A stretch of 64,000 bases of DNA from Streptomyces sp. NBC_00670 (lineage in GTDB: Bacteria; Actinomycetota; Actinomycetes; Streptomycetales; Streptomycetaceae): contig NZ_CP109017.1 in assembly GCF_036226765.1 (NCBI RefSeq), forward strand, positions 5,581,001 to 5,645,000. Reading direction: 5' to 3'. The position numbers were made by a program, and so were the translations under genes. Below are positions 45,379 to 54,060 of the stretch, piece by piece; position 1 is the first letter of the stretch, and every line of letters begins with the position of its first letter. The notes beneath the pieces were generated by a model. It was not told where the DNA came from, did not search any database, and saw only the letters and a list, made by a program, of their open reading frames with translations.

Positions 45379-46967
45379 CGGGGCATCATCAGACGTTGGC
45401 GCTGGCACTGTTCAGCGGATTCGTGGCGGTGACGCTGGCGATCACGACATGGGTCAGCCGGAACCGGCACGGCTCGGCCGAGGAGTTCTACGCGGGCGGG
45501 CGGCTGTTCTCACCGATGGAGAATGGTTTTGCCCTCGCGGGTGACTATCTGTCCGCCGCGTCCTTCCTGGGCGTCACCGGACTCATCGCGCTGTTCGGGT
45601 ACGACGGGCTGCTCTATGTGGTGGGCTTCCTGGTCGCCTGGCTGGTGGTGCTGTTCTTCGTCGCCGAACTGGTGCGCAACTGCGGGCGGTTCACGCTGGC
45701 CGACGTCGTGGCGGCGCGCATGCGGGAGCGGCCGGTGCGCATCGCCGCGGGGACGTCGTCGGTGACGGTCTCGGTGCTGTACCTCGTGGCGCAGATGGTG
45801 GGGGCCGGCAGCCTGGTGGCGCTGCTGCTCGGCGGCACCGGCGAGGCGGCGCGGTCCTGGACGGTGATCGGGGTCGGCGCGCTCATGGTGGTCTATGTGT
45901 CGTTCGGCGGCATGCGGGCCACGACGTGGATCCAGATCGTCAAGTCGGTGCTGATGCTCGGCGGGACGGTCGTGCTGACGGTGCTGGTGCTGGTCAGGTT
46001 CCACGGGAACGTCGACGTCCTGCTGCGCACCGCAATGGACCGCAGCGGGCACGGGGCGGCCTTCCTCGCGCCCGGGCTGAAGTACGGCGGCGGCTGGACC
46101 GCGCGGGCGGACTTCGTCAGTCTCGGTCTGGCGCTGGTCCTGGGCACGGCGGGGCTGCCGCACATCCTGTCGCGCTTCTACACCGTGCCGACGGCGCGGG
46201 CCGCACGCCGCTCGGTGGTGTGGTCGGTGGGGCTGATCGGGGGCTTCTACCTGATGACGATCGTGCTCGGCTTCGGGGCGGCGGCGCTGGTCGGGCCCGA
46301 GGCGCTGCGGAGCTCCAACGCGGCCGGGAACACGGCCGTACCGCTGCTCGCGCTCGACCTGGGCGGCGGTCCCGACACCACCGGGGGGACGGTCCTGTTC
46401 GCCGTGGTCGCCGCCGTCGCCTTCGCCACGATCCTCGCGGTGGTCGCCGGCATCACCCTCGCCTCGTCGGCCTCCGTGGCCCACGACCTGTACGCGGCGC
46501 TGCGCAGGCCCGGCGGACGGCAGCGCGGGGAGGTCGGCGTGGCGCGGGTCGCGGCGGTCGGGATCGGCGTCGTCGCGATCGCGCTCGGGCTGCTCGCCCG
46601 CGATCTCAACGTGGCCTTCCTCGTGGGCCTCGCCTTCGCGGTCTCCGCCTCCGCCAACCTCCCGGTGCTGATGTACACGCTGTTCTGGCGCGGCTTCACC
46701 ACGCGCGGCGCGGTCTGGGCGGTCTACGGCGGCCTGGTCCCCGCGCTGCTCCTGGTGCTGCTCTCCCCGGTGGTCTCCGGCAGCCCCGACTCGCTGTTCC
46801 CCGGCGTCGACCTGCAGTACTTCCCGCTGCGCAACCCCGGGATCGTCTCGATCCCGCTCGGTTTCCTGGCCGGCTGGCTCGGCACGGTCACCTCGGCGGA
46901 GCCCCCCGACGAGGCCAAGCACGCCGAGACGGAGGTGCGCTCGCTCACCGGCGCCGGCGCGGTGTGA
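45375..46967 (+). CDS. Sodium:solute symporter, acetate permease (ActP) type
   Basis: 530 residues from GTG 45375, overlapping the DUF485 stop. About 13 membrane segments of the SSS/LeuT fold: WVSRNRHGSAEEFYAGGRLF, NGFALAGDYLSAASFLGVTG, the core VSFGGMRATTWIQIVKSVLM, GLPHILSRFYTVPTARAARR and ANLPVLMYTLFWRGFTTRGA. ActP-type carriers take up acetate and other short carboxylates with Na+. The neighbouring two-component systems could regulate it, but no site shows this. Confidence 0.9.
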   Translation: MTGHHQTLALALFSGFVAVTLAITTWVSRNRHGSAEEFYAGGRLFSPMENGFALAGDYLSAASFLGVTGLIALFGYDGLLYVVGFLVAWLVVLFFVAELVRNCGRFTLADVVAARMRERPVRIAAGTSSVTVSVLYLVAQMVGAGSLVALLLGGTGEAARSWTVIGVGALMVVYVSFGGMRATTWIQIVKSVLMLGGTVVLTVLVLVRFHGNVDVLLRTAMDRSGHGAAFLAPGLKYGGGWTARADFVSLGLALVLGTAGLPHILSRFYTVPTARAARRSVVWSVGLIGGFYLMTIVLGFGAAALVGPEALRSSNAAGNTAVPLLALDLGGGPDTTGGTVLFAVVAAVAFATILAVVAGITLASSASVAHDLYAALRRPGGRQRGEVGVARVAAVGIGVVAIALGLLARDLNVAFLVGLAFAVSASANLPVLMYTLFWRGFTTRGAVWAVYGGLVPALLLVLLSPVVSGSPDSLFPGVDLQYFPLRNPGIVSIPLGFLAGWLGTVTSAEPPDEAKHAETEVRSLTGAGAV

Positions 46968-47006
46968 CGGAGTGGGGCCGCCGGGCCGTTCCCGCCCGCT
47001 ACGGCC

Positions 47007-47699
47007 TCACGGGGCCACCCAGGCGTACCGGTGCTCCGGGCGCCCGGTGTCGCCGTACTTCAGGGACAGGCTCAGCCGTCCCGCCTGCTCCAGGTGGCGA
47101 AGGTAGCGCTGGGCGGTGGAGCGGCTCAGGCCCGTCTCGGCGGCCACCTCATGGGCCGACAGCGGATGCTCGGCACGGTGCAGCACCGCGCAGATGAGGT
47201 CGGTGGTCGGCTCCGAGTGGCCGCTGGGCAGCCCGGGAGTGGACGGCGCCGTCCCGGTCCGCAGTGCGCCGAAGATCCGGTCCACCTGCTCCTGTCCCGC
47301 CGGTCCGTGCCCGCCGACCCGCTCCACCGTGCGGCGCAGGGCGGCGTACGACTCCAGGCGGGCACGCAGCGCGGCGAAGGTGAACGGCTTCACCAGGTAG
47401 TGCAGCGCACCGAGCCGCATGGCCGCCCGCACGGTGGCGACGTCACTGGCCGCCGTGATCATGATGACGTCGGTGCCGTGGCCGCGCTCGCGCATGCTGT
47501 GCACCAGCTCAAGACCCGTACGGTCGGGCAGGTAGTGGTCGAGCAGCACCAGGTCGACGGGGGAGCGCGCCACGGCGGCCAGCGCCTGCGCGGCACTGTG
47601 CGCGTGGGCGGAGACCCGGAAGCCGGGAACCTTCGCCACGTACTTGGCGTTGATCTCGGCGACGCGGAAGTCGTCGTCGACCACCAGGACGTCAATCAT
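47007..47699 (-). CDS. DcuR/CitB-type response regulator
   Basis: 230 residues from ATG 47699 with GGAGAGG six bases upstream. Receiver: VLVVDDDFRVAEIN, phospho-Asp in LVLLDHYLPDRTG, Thr in MITAASD, Lys in YLVKPFTFAALR. The C-terminal helix-turn-helix is winged and unlike LuxR: LSAHEVAAETGLSRSTAQRY, LRHLEQAGRLSLS. This architecture marks the CitB/DctR group that responds to carboxylates. Its likely kinase (50696-52399) lies beyond an ABC operon on the opposite strand; both point away from or towards the transporter, so the transporter is the probable target. Confidence 0.9.
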   Translation of the reverse strand: MIDVLVVDDDFRVAEINAKYVAKVPGFRVSAHAHSAAQALAAVARSPVDLVLLDHYLPDRTGLELVHSMRERGHGTDVIMITAASDVATVRAAMRLGALHYLVKPFTFAALRARLESYAALRRTVERVGGHGPAGQEQVDRIFGALRTGTAPSTPGLPSGHSEPTTDLICAVLHRAEHPLSAHEVAAETGLSRSTAQRYLRHLEQAGRLSLSLKYGDTGRPEHRYAWVAP

Positions 47700-47859
47700 C
47701 GGGCCTCTCCTTCAAGGCCGACGGGCGCGGTACCCGTTGTTTTCGGCCTCCTGGTTGTAGCGCGAGCAAAACGAGCACAACAGGCTGTTGCAGGCAAAAG
47801 AACGTTCAGGTCGCAGAAGACTGCTGTCGTGGGCCCCGTCACACCTACGGTCCTCGGCC
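47700..47859. promoter_or_regulatory. Divergent regulator/ABC-transporter promoter region
   Basis: 160 bases containing an A-rich cluster of partial direct repeats, GAGCAAAAC, GAGCACAAC and CAGGCAAAAG (about 47764-47805), plausible as binding sites for the CitB-type regulator. TACGGT lies about 12 bases before the ABC start, suggesting a leaderless transcript. Confidence 0.4.
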
Positions 47860-48675
47860 ATGAGCGCAGACATCGGCCCCGCCATCGAACTGCGGGGCGC
47901 CGGCAAGACCTTCAAGACCCCGTCGGGGGGTCTGCACACCGCCGTCCGGGGGCTCGACCTCACCATCGGACAGGGTGAGTTCGTGGCCGTCGTCGGCCCC
48001 ACCGGCTGCGGCAAGTCGACCACGCTGACCCTCGTCAGCGGTCTGGAGGAGCCCACCGAGGGTGAGGTCCTCGTCTCCGGTCGGCCGGTGCGCGGGGTCG
48101 GCGACAAGGTCGGCTTCGTCTTCCAGCAGGACGCCACCTTCCCCTGGCGCACGGTCCTGTCCAACGTCATGGCGGGCCCCCGTTTCCGGGGCGTGCCCAA
48201 GGCGGAGGCGCGCGAGAAGGCGCGCGCCTGGCTGGCCAGGGTCGGCCTCGGCGCCTTCGAGGACCGCTATCCGCACCAGCTCTCCGGCGGCCAGCGCAAG
48301 CGGGTCGCCCTTGCCGCGACCTTCGTCAACGACCCGGAGATCCTGCTCATGGACGAGCCGTTCTCCGCGCTCGACGTGCAGACCAGGGCGCTGATGTCGG
48401 ACGAACTGCTGGAGCTGTGGGGCGGCACCCGGGCCTCCGTCGTCTTCGTCACCCACGACCTGGAGGAGTCCATCGCCCTGGCCGACAAGGTCGTCGTCAT
48501 GACGGCGGGCCCCGCCACCGTGAAGCAGGTCTTCGACATCGACCTGCCAAGACCCCGCAAGGTCGAGGAGGTGCGCCTGGAGCCGCGGTTCATCGAGATC
48601 TACCGCGAGATCTGGGAGTCCCTCGGTGAAGAGGTCCGCATCACCCGCGAGAGGGGTGTCGCCGATGTCGCCTGA
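47860..48675 (+). CDS. ABC transporter ATPase (SsuB/TauB/NitT family)
   Basis: 271 residues from ATG 47860. Walker A GPTGCGKSTT, Q-loop VFQQDATFPWRTV, signature LSGGQRKRVALA, Walker B LLMDEPFSALD and switch His in VTHDLEES. The Q-loop DATFPW is typical of nitrate/sulfonate/thiamine-precursor type importers. It shares an 11-base overlap with the permease gene and heads the three-gene import operon. Confidence 0.94.
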   Translation: MSADIGPAIELRGAGKTFKTPSGGLHTAVRGLDLTIGQGEFVAVVGPTGCGKSTTLTLVSGLEEPTEGEVLVSGRPVRGVGDKVGFVFQQDATFPWRTVLSNVMAGPRFRGVPKAEAREKARAWLARVGLGAFEDRYPHQLSGGQRKRVALAATFVNDPEILLMDEPFSALDVQTRALMSDELLELWGGTRASVVFVTHDLEESIALADKVVVMTAGPATVKQVFDIDLPRPRKVEEVRLEPRFIEIYREIWESLGEEVRITRERGVADVA

Positions 48676-49540
48676 GATCCTGCCCGAGACCGCGGTCGCC
48701 GTGGCGGCGGCCGAGAAGACCGTCTCCGACCGTTCCCCGGCACGCGCGCGTGCCGCGCGCAGACGCAGACTGGTCGTCACCGCCGCCCGCGTCCTGGTCC
48801 TCGTCGTCGTCCTCGGCCTGTGGGAGCTGCTCTCCCGCGCCGAGGTCATCGATCCGTTCAACTTCTCGATGCCGTCGAAGATCTGGGACCAGATCTGGAC
48901 CTGGATCACCCACGGCACGGCGCTCGGCTCGCTCGGCGAGCAGATCTGGTACACGCTCCAGGAGGCGCTGCTCGGCTGGGTGTTCGGCGTCGTCGCCGGT
49001 GTCGTCCTCGGCATCGCCCTGGGCCGGATCACGTTCCTCGCCGACATCCTCGGCCCCTACATCAAGGTGCTCAACTCGATCCCCAGGATCGTCCTCGCGC
49101 CGATCTTCGTCATCTGGTTCGGGCTCGGGCCGGCCTCCAAGATCGCCTCGGCCGTGGTCCTCGTCTTCTTCCCGGTCTTCTTCAACGCCTTCCAGGGCGC
49201 CCGCGAGGTCGACCGCAACCTGGTCGCCAACGCCCGCATCCTCGGGGCGAGCGACCGCCGGGTGACCTTCCAGGTGGTCATCCCGTCGGCCACCTCCTGG
49301 ATCTTCACCAGCCTCCATGTCAGCTTCGGGTTCGCCCTCATCGGCGCCATCGTCGGCGAGTACATCGGCGCCACCAAGGGCATCGGCCTGCTCGTCGCGC
49401 AGTCCCAGGGCACGTTCAACGCGGCCGGCGTGTACGCGGCCATGGTCATCCTCGCCGCGGTCGCGCTCGTCGCCGAGGGGCTGCTCACCTTCGCCGAGCG
49501 CCGCATCTTCCGCTGGAAGCCGTCGGAGGGCGGCCGCTGA
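48665..49540 (+). CDS. ABC transporter permease (SsuC/TauC family)
   Basis: 291 residues from ATG 48665 (GAGAGGGG eight bases upstream, overlapping the ATPase end). Six membrane segments; the EAA loop that docks on the ATPase is in NARILGASDRRVTFQVVIPS. NSIPRIVLAPIFVIWFGLG is a family hallmark. It forms the channel with the ATPase and the lipoprotein downstream. Confidence 0.94.
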   Translation: MSPEILPETAVAVAAAEKTVSDRSPARARAARRRRLVVTAARVLVLVVVLGLWELLSRAEVIDPFNFSMPSKIWDQIWTWITHGTALGSLGEQIWYTLQEALLGWVFGVVAGVVLGIALGRITFLADILGPYIKVLNSIPRIVLAPIFVIWFGLGPASKIASAVVLVFFPVFFNAFQGAREVDRNLVANARILGASDRRVTFQVVIPSATSWIFTSLHVSFGFALIGAIVGEYIGATKGIGLLVAQSQGTFNAAGVYAAMVILAAVALVAEGLLTFAERRIFRWKPSEGGR

Positions 49541-49623
49541 CCGGCCCGCGCCTCCCCAGCCCTCAAGGGCCCCTTCCGTCGCCCCGTACCGCTCCCCGCA
49601 CCACCTCCAGAAGGACGTGAACC

Positions 49624-50691
49624 ATGCGCACCCCGAGGACCGCCAGATACGCCGCCCTGGCCACCGCCGCCCTGCTCGCCCTCACCTCGCTCACCGCCTG
49701 CGCCGACGACGCCTCCAGCACGACCTCCTCCGGCTCCGGCAGCAAGGGCGACGGCAAGGGCGTCAAGGTCAAGATCATGGTCGGTGGCCTGGACAAGGTC
49801 ATCTACCTGCCCGCGATGCTCACCCAGCGGCTCGGCTACTTCGACGCCGAGGGTCTCGACGTCGAACTGCTGAGCGAGCCGGCCGGTGTGCAGGCCGAGA
49901 CCGCGCTCGTCTCGGGACAGGTCCAGGGCGCCGTCGGCTTCTACGACCACACCCTCGACCTGCAGACCAAGGGCAAGCACGTGGAGTCCGTCGTGCAGTT
50001 CTCCCAGGCGCCCGGCGAGGTGGAGGTCGTCTCCAAGAAGCACGCCGACGACATCACCTCGCCCAAGGACTTCAAGGGCCGCAAGCTCGGCATCACCGGC
50101 CTCGGCTCCTCGACCGACTTCCTCAGCAAGTACCTCGCCGTGAAGAACGGCGTGAACGTGAGCGACTTCAGCCCCGTCGCCGTCGGCGCGGGCCCCACGT
50201 TCATCTCCGCACTGCAGAAGGGTTCCATCGACGCCGGGATGACCACGGACCCGACCGTCGCGCAGATCCTGCGCAAGGACCTCGGCAAGGTGCTCATCGA
50301 CATGCGCACCCCCGAGGGCTCCCAGGAGGCGCTCGGCGGCCCCTATCCGTCGTCGAGCCTCTACATGCAGACGGAGTGGGCCAACAGCCACAAGGACACC
50401 GTCCAGAAGCTGGCCAACGCCTTCGTGAAGACCCTCACGTGGATGTCCACGCACAGCGCGACGCAGATCGCGGACAAGATGCCCGCCGACTACTCCCAGG
50501 GCGACAAGAAGCTGTACGCGGGCGCGATCAAGAGCACGCTGCCGATGTTCACCAAGGACGGCGTGATGCCCCCCGACGGACCGGCCACCGTGGAACGTGT
50601 CCTCAAGGCGTTCAACCCCAACATCAAGAACGCGACGATCGACCTGAGCAAGACGTACACCACGGAGTTCGTGAAAAAGGCCACCGGCTGA
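49624..50691 (+). CDS. ABC transporter substrate-binding lipoprotein (NMT1/SsuA-like)
   Basis: 355 residues from ATG 49624 with AAGGACG upstream. Lipoprotein signal with lipobox LTAC (Cys near residue 26), then a Ser/Gly-rich tether. Periplasmic-binding type II fold: YLPAMLTQRLGYFDAEGLDV, GVQAETALVSGQVQGAVGFY, GRKLGITGLGSSTDF, ISALQKGSIDAGMTTDP. It captures a small organic ligand (sulfonate, nitrate, thiamine precursor or similar; not resolvable) for the upstream permease and ATPase. Confidence 0.92.
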   Translation: MRTPRTARYAALATAALLALTSLTACADDASSTTSSGSGSKGDGKGVKVKIMVGGLDKVIYLPAMLTQRLGYFDAEGLDVELLSEPAGVQAETALVSGQVQGAVGFYDHTLDLQTKGKHVESVVQFSQAPGEVEVVSKKHADDITSPKDFKGRKLGITGLGSSTDFLSKYLAVKNGVNVSDFSPVAVGAGPTFISALQKGSIDAGMTTDPTVAQILRKDLGKVLIDMRTPEGSQEALGGPYPSSSLYMQTEWANSHKDTVQKLANAFVKTLTWMSTHSATQIADKMPADYSQGDKKLYAGAIKSTLPMFTKDGVMPPDGPATVERVLKAFNPNIKNATIDLSKTYTTEFVKKATG

Positions 50692-50695
50692 GCGG

Positions 50696-52399
50696 TCACC
50701 CTGGGGGCTCCTCGACGAAGGAGCCCCCAGGTGCGTGCAGCGGGCGCCCCCGGGCGCCGTCGGCGGCCGGCCCGGCGTCCCGCGACGGCTCCTCGGAGAG
50801 CGCCTCCGGCAGCACGACCGTGAACTCGGCGCCACCGCCGTCCGCCTCGCCCACGCGGACGCTCCCGCCCTGCCGTTCGGCGAGCCGGTGCACCAGGGAG
50901 AGGCCGATCCCGCGCTTGCCGTGGGCCGGCGGCTGCTTGGTGGACCACCCGTCGGTGAAGATCAGCTCCCGCCGGTCCGCCGGGATGCCCGGGCCGGTGT
51001 CGCGCACCCTGAGGACCGCCGTTCGCCCCTCGGCGCGCAATTCGACCTCCACGCGCGCGTGCCGCGTCCCGCCGACGGCGTCCAGGGCGTTGTCCACCAG
51101 GTTGCCGAGAACGGTGACCAGCCCCCTGGGGTCGATCAGCCGGTCCGGCAGCAGCGTCCCGTCGGAGACCCACAGGGCCACCCCGCGCTCGGCGGCGACG
51201 GTCGCCTTGCCGACGAGGAGGGCCGCCAGCAGCGGGTCCTGGACCTTCTCGGTCACCTGCTCCGCCGTGACCCGGTGATCACCGACCACCTCCCCGACGA
51301 ACTCCACCGCGTCCTCGTACATCTCCAGTTCGAGCAGCCCCAGGAGGGTGTGCATCCGGTTGGCGTGCTCGTGGTCCTGGGCGCGCAGGGCGTCGATGAG
51401 GCCGCGCGTGGAGTCCAGCTCGCGCCCGATCCGCTCCAGCTCGGTGCGGTCGCGCAGGGTGGCGACCGCGCCGCCGTCGTCGGTGGGCATGCGGTTGGCG
51501 AGCAGTACCCGGTGCCCGCGCACCGTCAGCAGATCGGTGCCGGTGACGCGTCCGGCCAGCACGTCCGTGGTGCGTCCGGCGCCGAGCGCCTCGTCCAGGG
51601 GGCGGCCCACGGCCTCCTCGCCGATGCCCAGCAGCCGCTGCGCCTCGTCGTTGAGCAGCCGGACACATCCGGCGCGGTCCAGGGCGACGACGCCCTCCTT
51701 GATGCCGTGCAGCATCGCCTCACGCTCCGAGAGCAGGGCGGAGATGTCGGAGAAGGCCAGGTCACGGGTCTGCCGCTGGACCCGCCGGGAGATCAGGTAC
51801 GCCGCCAGCGCGCCGATGGCCAGGGCCGCGCCGGCGTACGCGAACAGCCCGGGTATCGCGTGCACGAGCTTGGCGCGGACGCTGTTGTACTCGATGCCCA
51901 CCGAGACCGCGCCGATGATCCGGCCGTTCTCGTCGCGCAGCGGCACCTTGCCGCGGGCCGAGCGGCCCAGGGTGCCGCGATCGATCCCCATCACCTCCTC
52001 GCCCGCCAGGGCCTTGCTGGGGTCGGTCGAGACGACGTCGCCGATGCGGCTCGGATCGGTGTGCGACCAGCGCACCCCGCGCAGGTTCATCACCACCACG
52101 TACTCCGCCCCGCTCGCCCTGCGGATACGTTCCGCCTCCCGCTGCACCGGCCCGTCGGGCGTCGGCCGGGAGGTGCGGAACTCCTCGGCGATCCGCGGCT
52201 GGGCGGCGGTGGTCTGGGCGATCGCGAGGGCGCGGCGCATCGCCTGGTCGTCGAGCTGCTGTCCGAGCGGGGCGAGGAACAGCCCGGTCGCGAGCACGGC
52301 GACGCCCGCGGCGATCGTCACCTGCATCAGCAGGACCTGCGAGAAAACGCGCCGCGGCAGGCCGAGGCGCAGGCGTCGTACGGGAGTGCGGGGACTCAT
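50696..52399 (-). CDS. DcuS/CitA-type sensor histidine kinase
   Basis: 567 residues from ATG 52399; a GTG two codons earlier is possible, and neither has a ribosome site. Two membrane helices (about 20-45 and 175-200) enclose an extracellular PAS-like domain with YVVMNLRGVRWSHTDPSRIG, the CitA/DcuS signature. A cytoplasmic PAS follows (220-320), then the Spo0B-type H box DHEHANRMHTLLGLLELEMY and HATPase (LVDNALDAVGG, DTGPGIPADRR, GIGLSLVHRLAERQGG). It should sense a small carboxylate or similar ligand and pair with the CitB-type regulator at 47007-47699. Confidence 0.92.
   Translation of the reverse strand: MSPRTPVRRLRLGLPRRVFSQVLLMQVTIAAGVAVLATGLFLAPLGQQLDDQAMRRALAIAQTTAAQPRIAEEFRTSRPTPDGPVQREAERIRRASGAEYVVVMNLRGVRWSHTDPSRIGDVVSTDPSKALAGEEVMGIDRGTLGRSARGKVPLRDENGRIIGAVSVGIEYNSVRAKLVHAIPGLFAYAGAALAIGALAAYLISRRVQRQTRDLAFSDISALLSEREAMLHGIKEGVVALDRAGCVRLLNDEAQRLLGIGEEAVGRPLDEALGAGRTTDVLAGRVTGTDLLTVRGHRVLLANRMPTDDGGAVATLRDRTELERIGRELDSTRGLIDALRAQDHEHANRMHTLLGLLELEMYEDAVEFVGEVVGDHRVTAEQVTEKVQDPLLAALLVGKATVAAERGVALWVSDGTLLPDRLIDPRGLVTVLGNLVDNALDAVGGTRHARVEVELRAEGRTAVLRVRDTGPGIPADRRELIFTDGWSTKQPPAHGKRGIGLSLVHRLAERQGGSVRVGEADGGGAEFTVVLPEALSEEPSRDAGPAADGARGRPLHAPGGSFVEEPPG
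50700..50731. terminator. Terminator hairpin embedded in the 3' coding end of the kinase
   Basis: CCTGGGGGCTCC pairs with GGAGCCCCCAGG (12 bp, eight-base loop). Only four bases separate the lipoprotein stop from the kinase stop, so this hairpin ends the + strand operon while also coding the last residues of the kinase on the other strand. Confidence 0.75.
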
Positions 52400-52475
52400 G
52401 GGCACGACGGTACGGGGCGCGTGCGCCGTGCCCCAGGGGGTGCGGCGGGGAACTCGGGGAGCCGCCGACGGCAGG

Positions 52476-53453
52476 TCAGCGTCGGGCCGTGCCCGCGGCC
52501 GTCGGGTGCAGCTCGCGTACGGCCGTCACGTCCATCCGGGCCGGGGAGCCGAGGACCGAGCCGCAGCTCTCCGGGCGGGGCGGCGAGGAGGCGCCCTGCT
52601 CCACGGTGACGCGCCAGAGGCGGCCGTCCGCGTGCGCGACCGTGACCTCCCAGTGCGGTGCCGTGCCCTCGGTACGGGTCACGGTGAGCGCGTCCGCCGC
52701 GTGGACGCCGGTGTGCGCGCGGACGGCGAGCTCGGCGGCCTGCGCGGGCCGCTCCCAGGCCGAGCCGCCGCGGCAGCCCTCCAGCACGATCCGCCCCTCG
52801 CGCACGCCGCGCAGTGCCTCCCGGACCAGCGGCGCCGACGCCCGCCCGTACGCGTAGCCGTACGGCAGGACGAGCACGGTGGGCGCGAAACGGTGGCCGC
52901 CCAGATGGGTGACCTCCCAGGTGCCCGGCACACCGGCGGCGGCCAGCTCGGTGGCCAGGGGCCGGCCGAGGACGGCGCAGCACCGGTCGCGCTTGCCGTT
53001 GGTGCACACCAGGGCCAGCGGGTCGCCGGTGTGCGGGCGGCCGCCGAGGGCGCTGTCGAAGGTGTGCGGGTCGCCCGCGCCGAGCGCCGCGAAGTCGAGG
53101 TCGAGCAGCTGTTCGGGGTCGGTGACGGTGGCGCCGTGCAGCCAGGAGAGGCCGGGGAGGGTGTGGGCGGCGTACACCTGTCGTACGGGAGGTGCGGCTT
53201 CGTCCGTGCGGGCCGGTGCGCCCGGGTCCGGGTCGGCGTGACGGCCGGGGCGGCGGATCAGGGCGAGACGGACGCCGGTGTCCTTCGCGGCGGCCTCCAG
53301 GGCGCGGCCGAGGCGGGGGTCGAGCTGGCTCGACGTGAGGGCCTTGACGCCCCAGGGGCCGGGCTGTTCGAGGAGCAGCCAGGTCCGTGCGGGGGCGGCG
53401 GTGCCGGGGAGGGGTTCGGCGAGGGCCTGGGACGCGGTGGTGCACGTACTCAC
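52476..53453 (-). CDS. Sucrase/ferredoxin-like family protein
   Basis: 325 residues from GTG 53453. Thioredoxin-fold [2Fe-2S]-like family (Suc_Fer-like): WLLLEQPGPWGVKAL near the N-terminus, VCTNGKRDRCCAVLGRPLA with the clustered Cys, THLGGHRFAPTVLVLPYGYA with conserved His. The family is thought to bind an iron-sulfur cluster; its reaction is unknown. There is no Shine-Dalgarno; an iron box directly abuts the start codon, so a short or leaderless transcript regulated by iron is likely. Confidence 0.85.
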   Translation of the reverse strand: MSTCTTASQALAEPLPGTAAPARTWLLLEQPGPWGVKALTSSQLDPRLGRALEAAAKDTGVRLALIRRPGRHADPDPGAPARTDEAAPPVRQVYAAHTLPGLSWLHGATVTDPEQLLDLDFAALGAGDPHTFDSALGGRPHTGDPLALVCTNGKRDRCCAVLGRPLATELAAAGVPGTWEVTHLGGHRFAPTVLVLPYGYAYGRASAPLVREALRGVREGRIVLEGCRGGSAWERPAQAAELAVRAHTGVHAADALTVTRTEGTAPHWEVTVAHADGRLWRVTVEQGASSPPRPESCGSVLGSPARMDVTAVRELHPTAAGTARR

Positions 53454-53472
53454 AGAGGTGAGCCTAACCTGA
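53454..53472 (-). promoter_or_regulatory. Iron box (DmdR/IdeR-type operator)
   Basis: Read on the minus strand, TCAGGTTAGGCTCACCTCT matches 16 of 19 positions of the DmdR1 iron-box consensus TTAGGTTAGGCTCACCTAA. It ends at the base before the GTG start, and its TTAGGCT core is positioned as a -10 element for a leaderless transcript. Iron-loaded DmdR1 would block transcription. Confidence 0.75.
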
Positions 53473-53489
53473 GTTTGTTGTGCGTGCCG

Positions 53490-53615
53490 GTCGGGGCTGC
53501 GCCCCTTGGCCCCCGGTTCGCGCCGCCTGCTGCCTCCGGGGGGGCGGTTCGTTGGCGGGTGCGGGTCGTGTGTGGTTGCTCGCGCAGTTCCCCCGCGCCC
53601 CTATGGGGCGCGCCC
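53490..53615 (-). repeat. Dispersed streptomycete repeat, copy 3 (reverse orientation)
   Basis: In reverse orientation it has the hairpin core GGGGCGCGGGGGAACTGCGC and, about 80 bases on, AAGGGGCGCAGCCCCGACC, the two ends of the repeat seen at 8.6 and 23.2 kb but with a longer centre. It lies between two minus-strand genes and may terminate the upstream one (53628-53864). Confidence 0.65.
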
Positions 53616-53627
53616 CCGCCGCCTCAC

Positions 53628-53864
53628 TCATGCGTCCGGGATGTCGGCCTTTGCCCGGAGCAGTGTGTCGCGGGTGATGACCACGATGCGTTCGTAGGCC
53701 GCGCGGGACGCGTCCGGGGGGAGCTCGGCGTCGAGTTGCGCGGTTGCCTCGGTGCCGATGACGGCGAAGTTGCCGTCGCTCAGCTCGAAGATGTCGGGGC
53801 AGCTCTGGCCCGTCGCGCTGCCGCGCTCCCGGGGCGAGGCGCCGATGCGACGCACGATCTTCAA
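53628..53864 (-). CDS. Small conserved hypothetical protein
   Basis: 78 residues from TTG 53864; a GTG two codons later is possible. Sequence includes SCPDIFELSDGNFAVIGTEA and ASRAAYERIVVITRDTLLRA. It is a compact alpha/beta protein found, from memory, in many streptomycetes as a small orphan. No known motif is present. TAGGAAC lies a few bases ahead of the start and could be a -10 element of a leaderless transcript. Confidence 0.6.
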   Translation of the reverse strand: MKIVRRIGASPRERGSATGQSCPDIFELSDGNFAVIGTEATAQLDAELPPDASRAAYERIVVITRDTLLRAKADIPDA

Positions 53865-54060
53865 GTCCGTTCCTAGCCTGGTCGAAGGACGGGCCGCCAC
53901 GGGAGCCCGGGACGCCGTGCGGCAGGGGAAGCCGCACAAAAGAGGCAGCTCGCAACGGGTTTGGGCCCGGCAAGCTGCGGGTAGAATAGCGCCCCACAAC
54001 GCACGCGTCTCCTCGCGGACACACAGGTGGCGGCCCGGTGTTGACGAACGGCGGCCCGCG

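Noticed and set aside
53981..53986. TAGAAT on the plus strand considered as promoter of a small RNA
   Set aside because: The best -35 partner (TTGGGC, 15-base spacer) is weak and no terminator or structured RNA follows; mentioned only as a possible antisense start.
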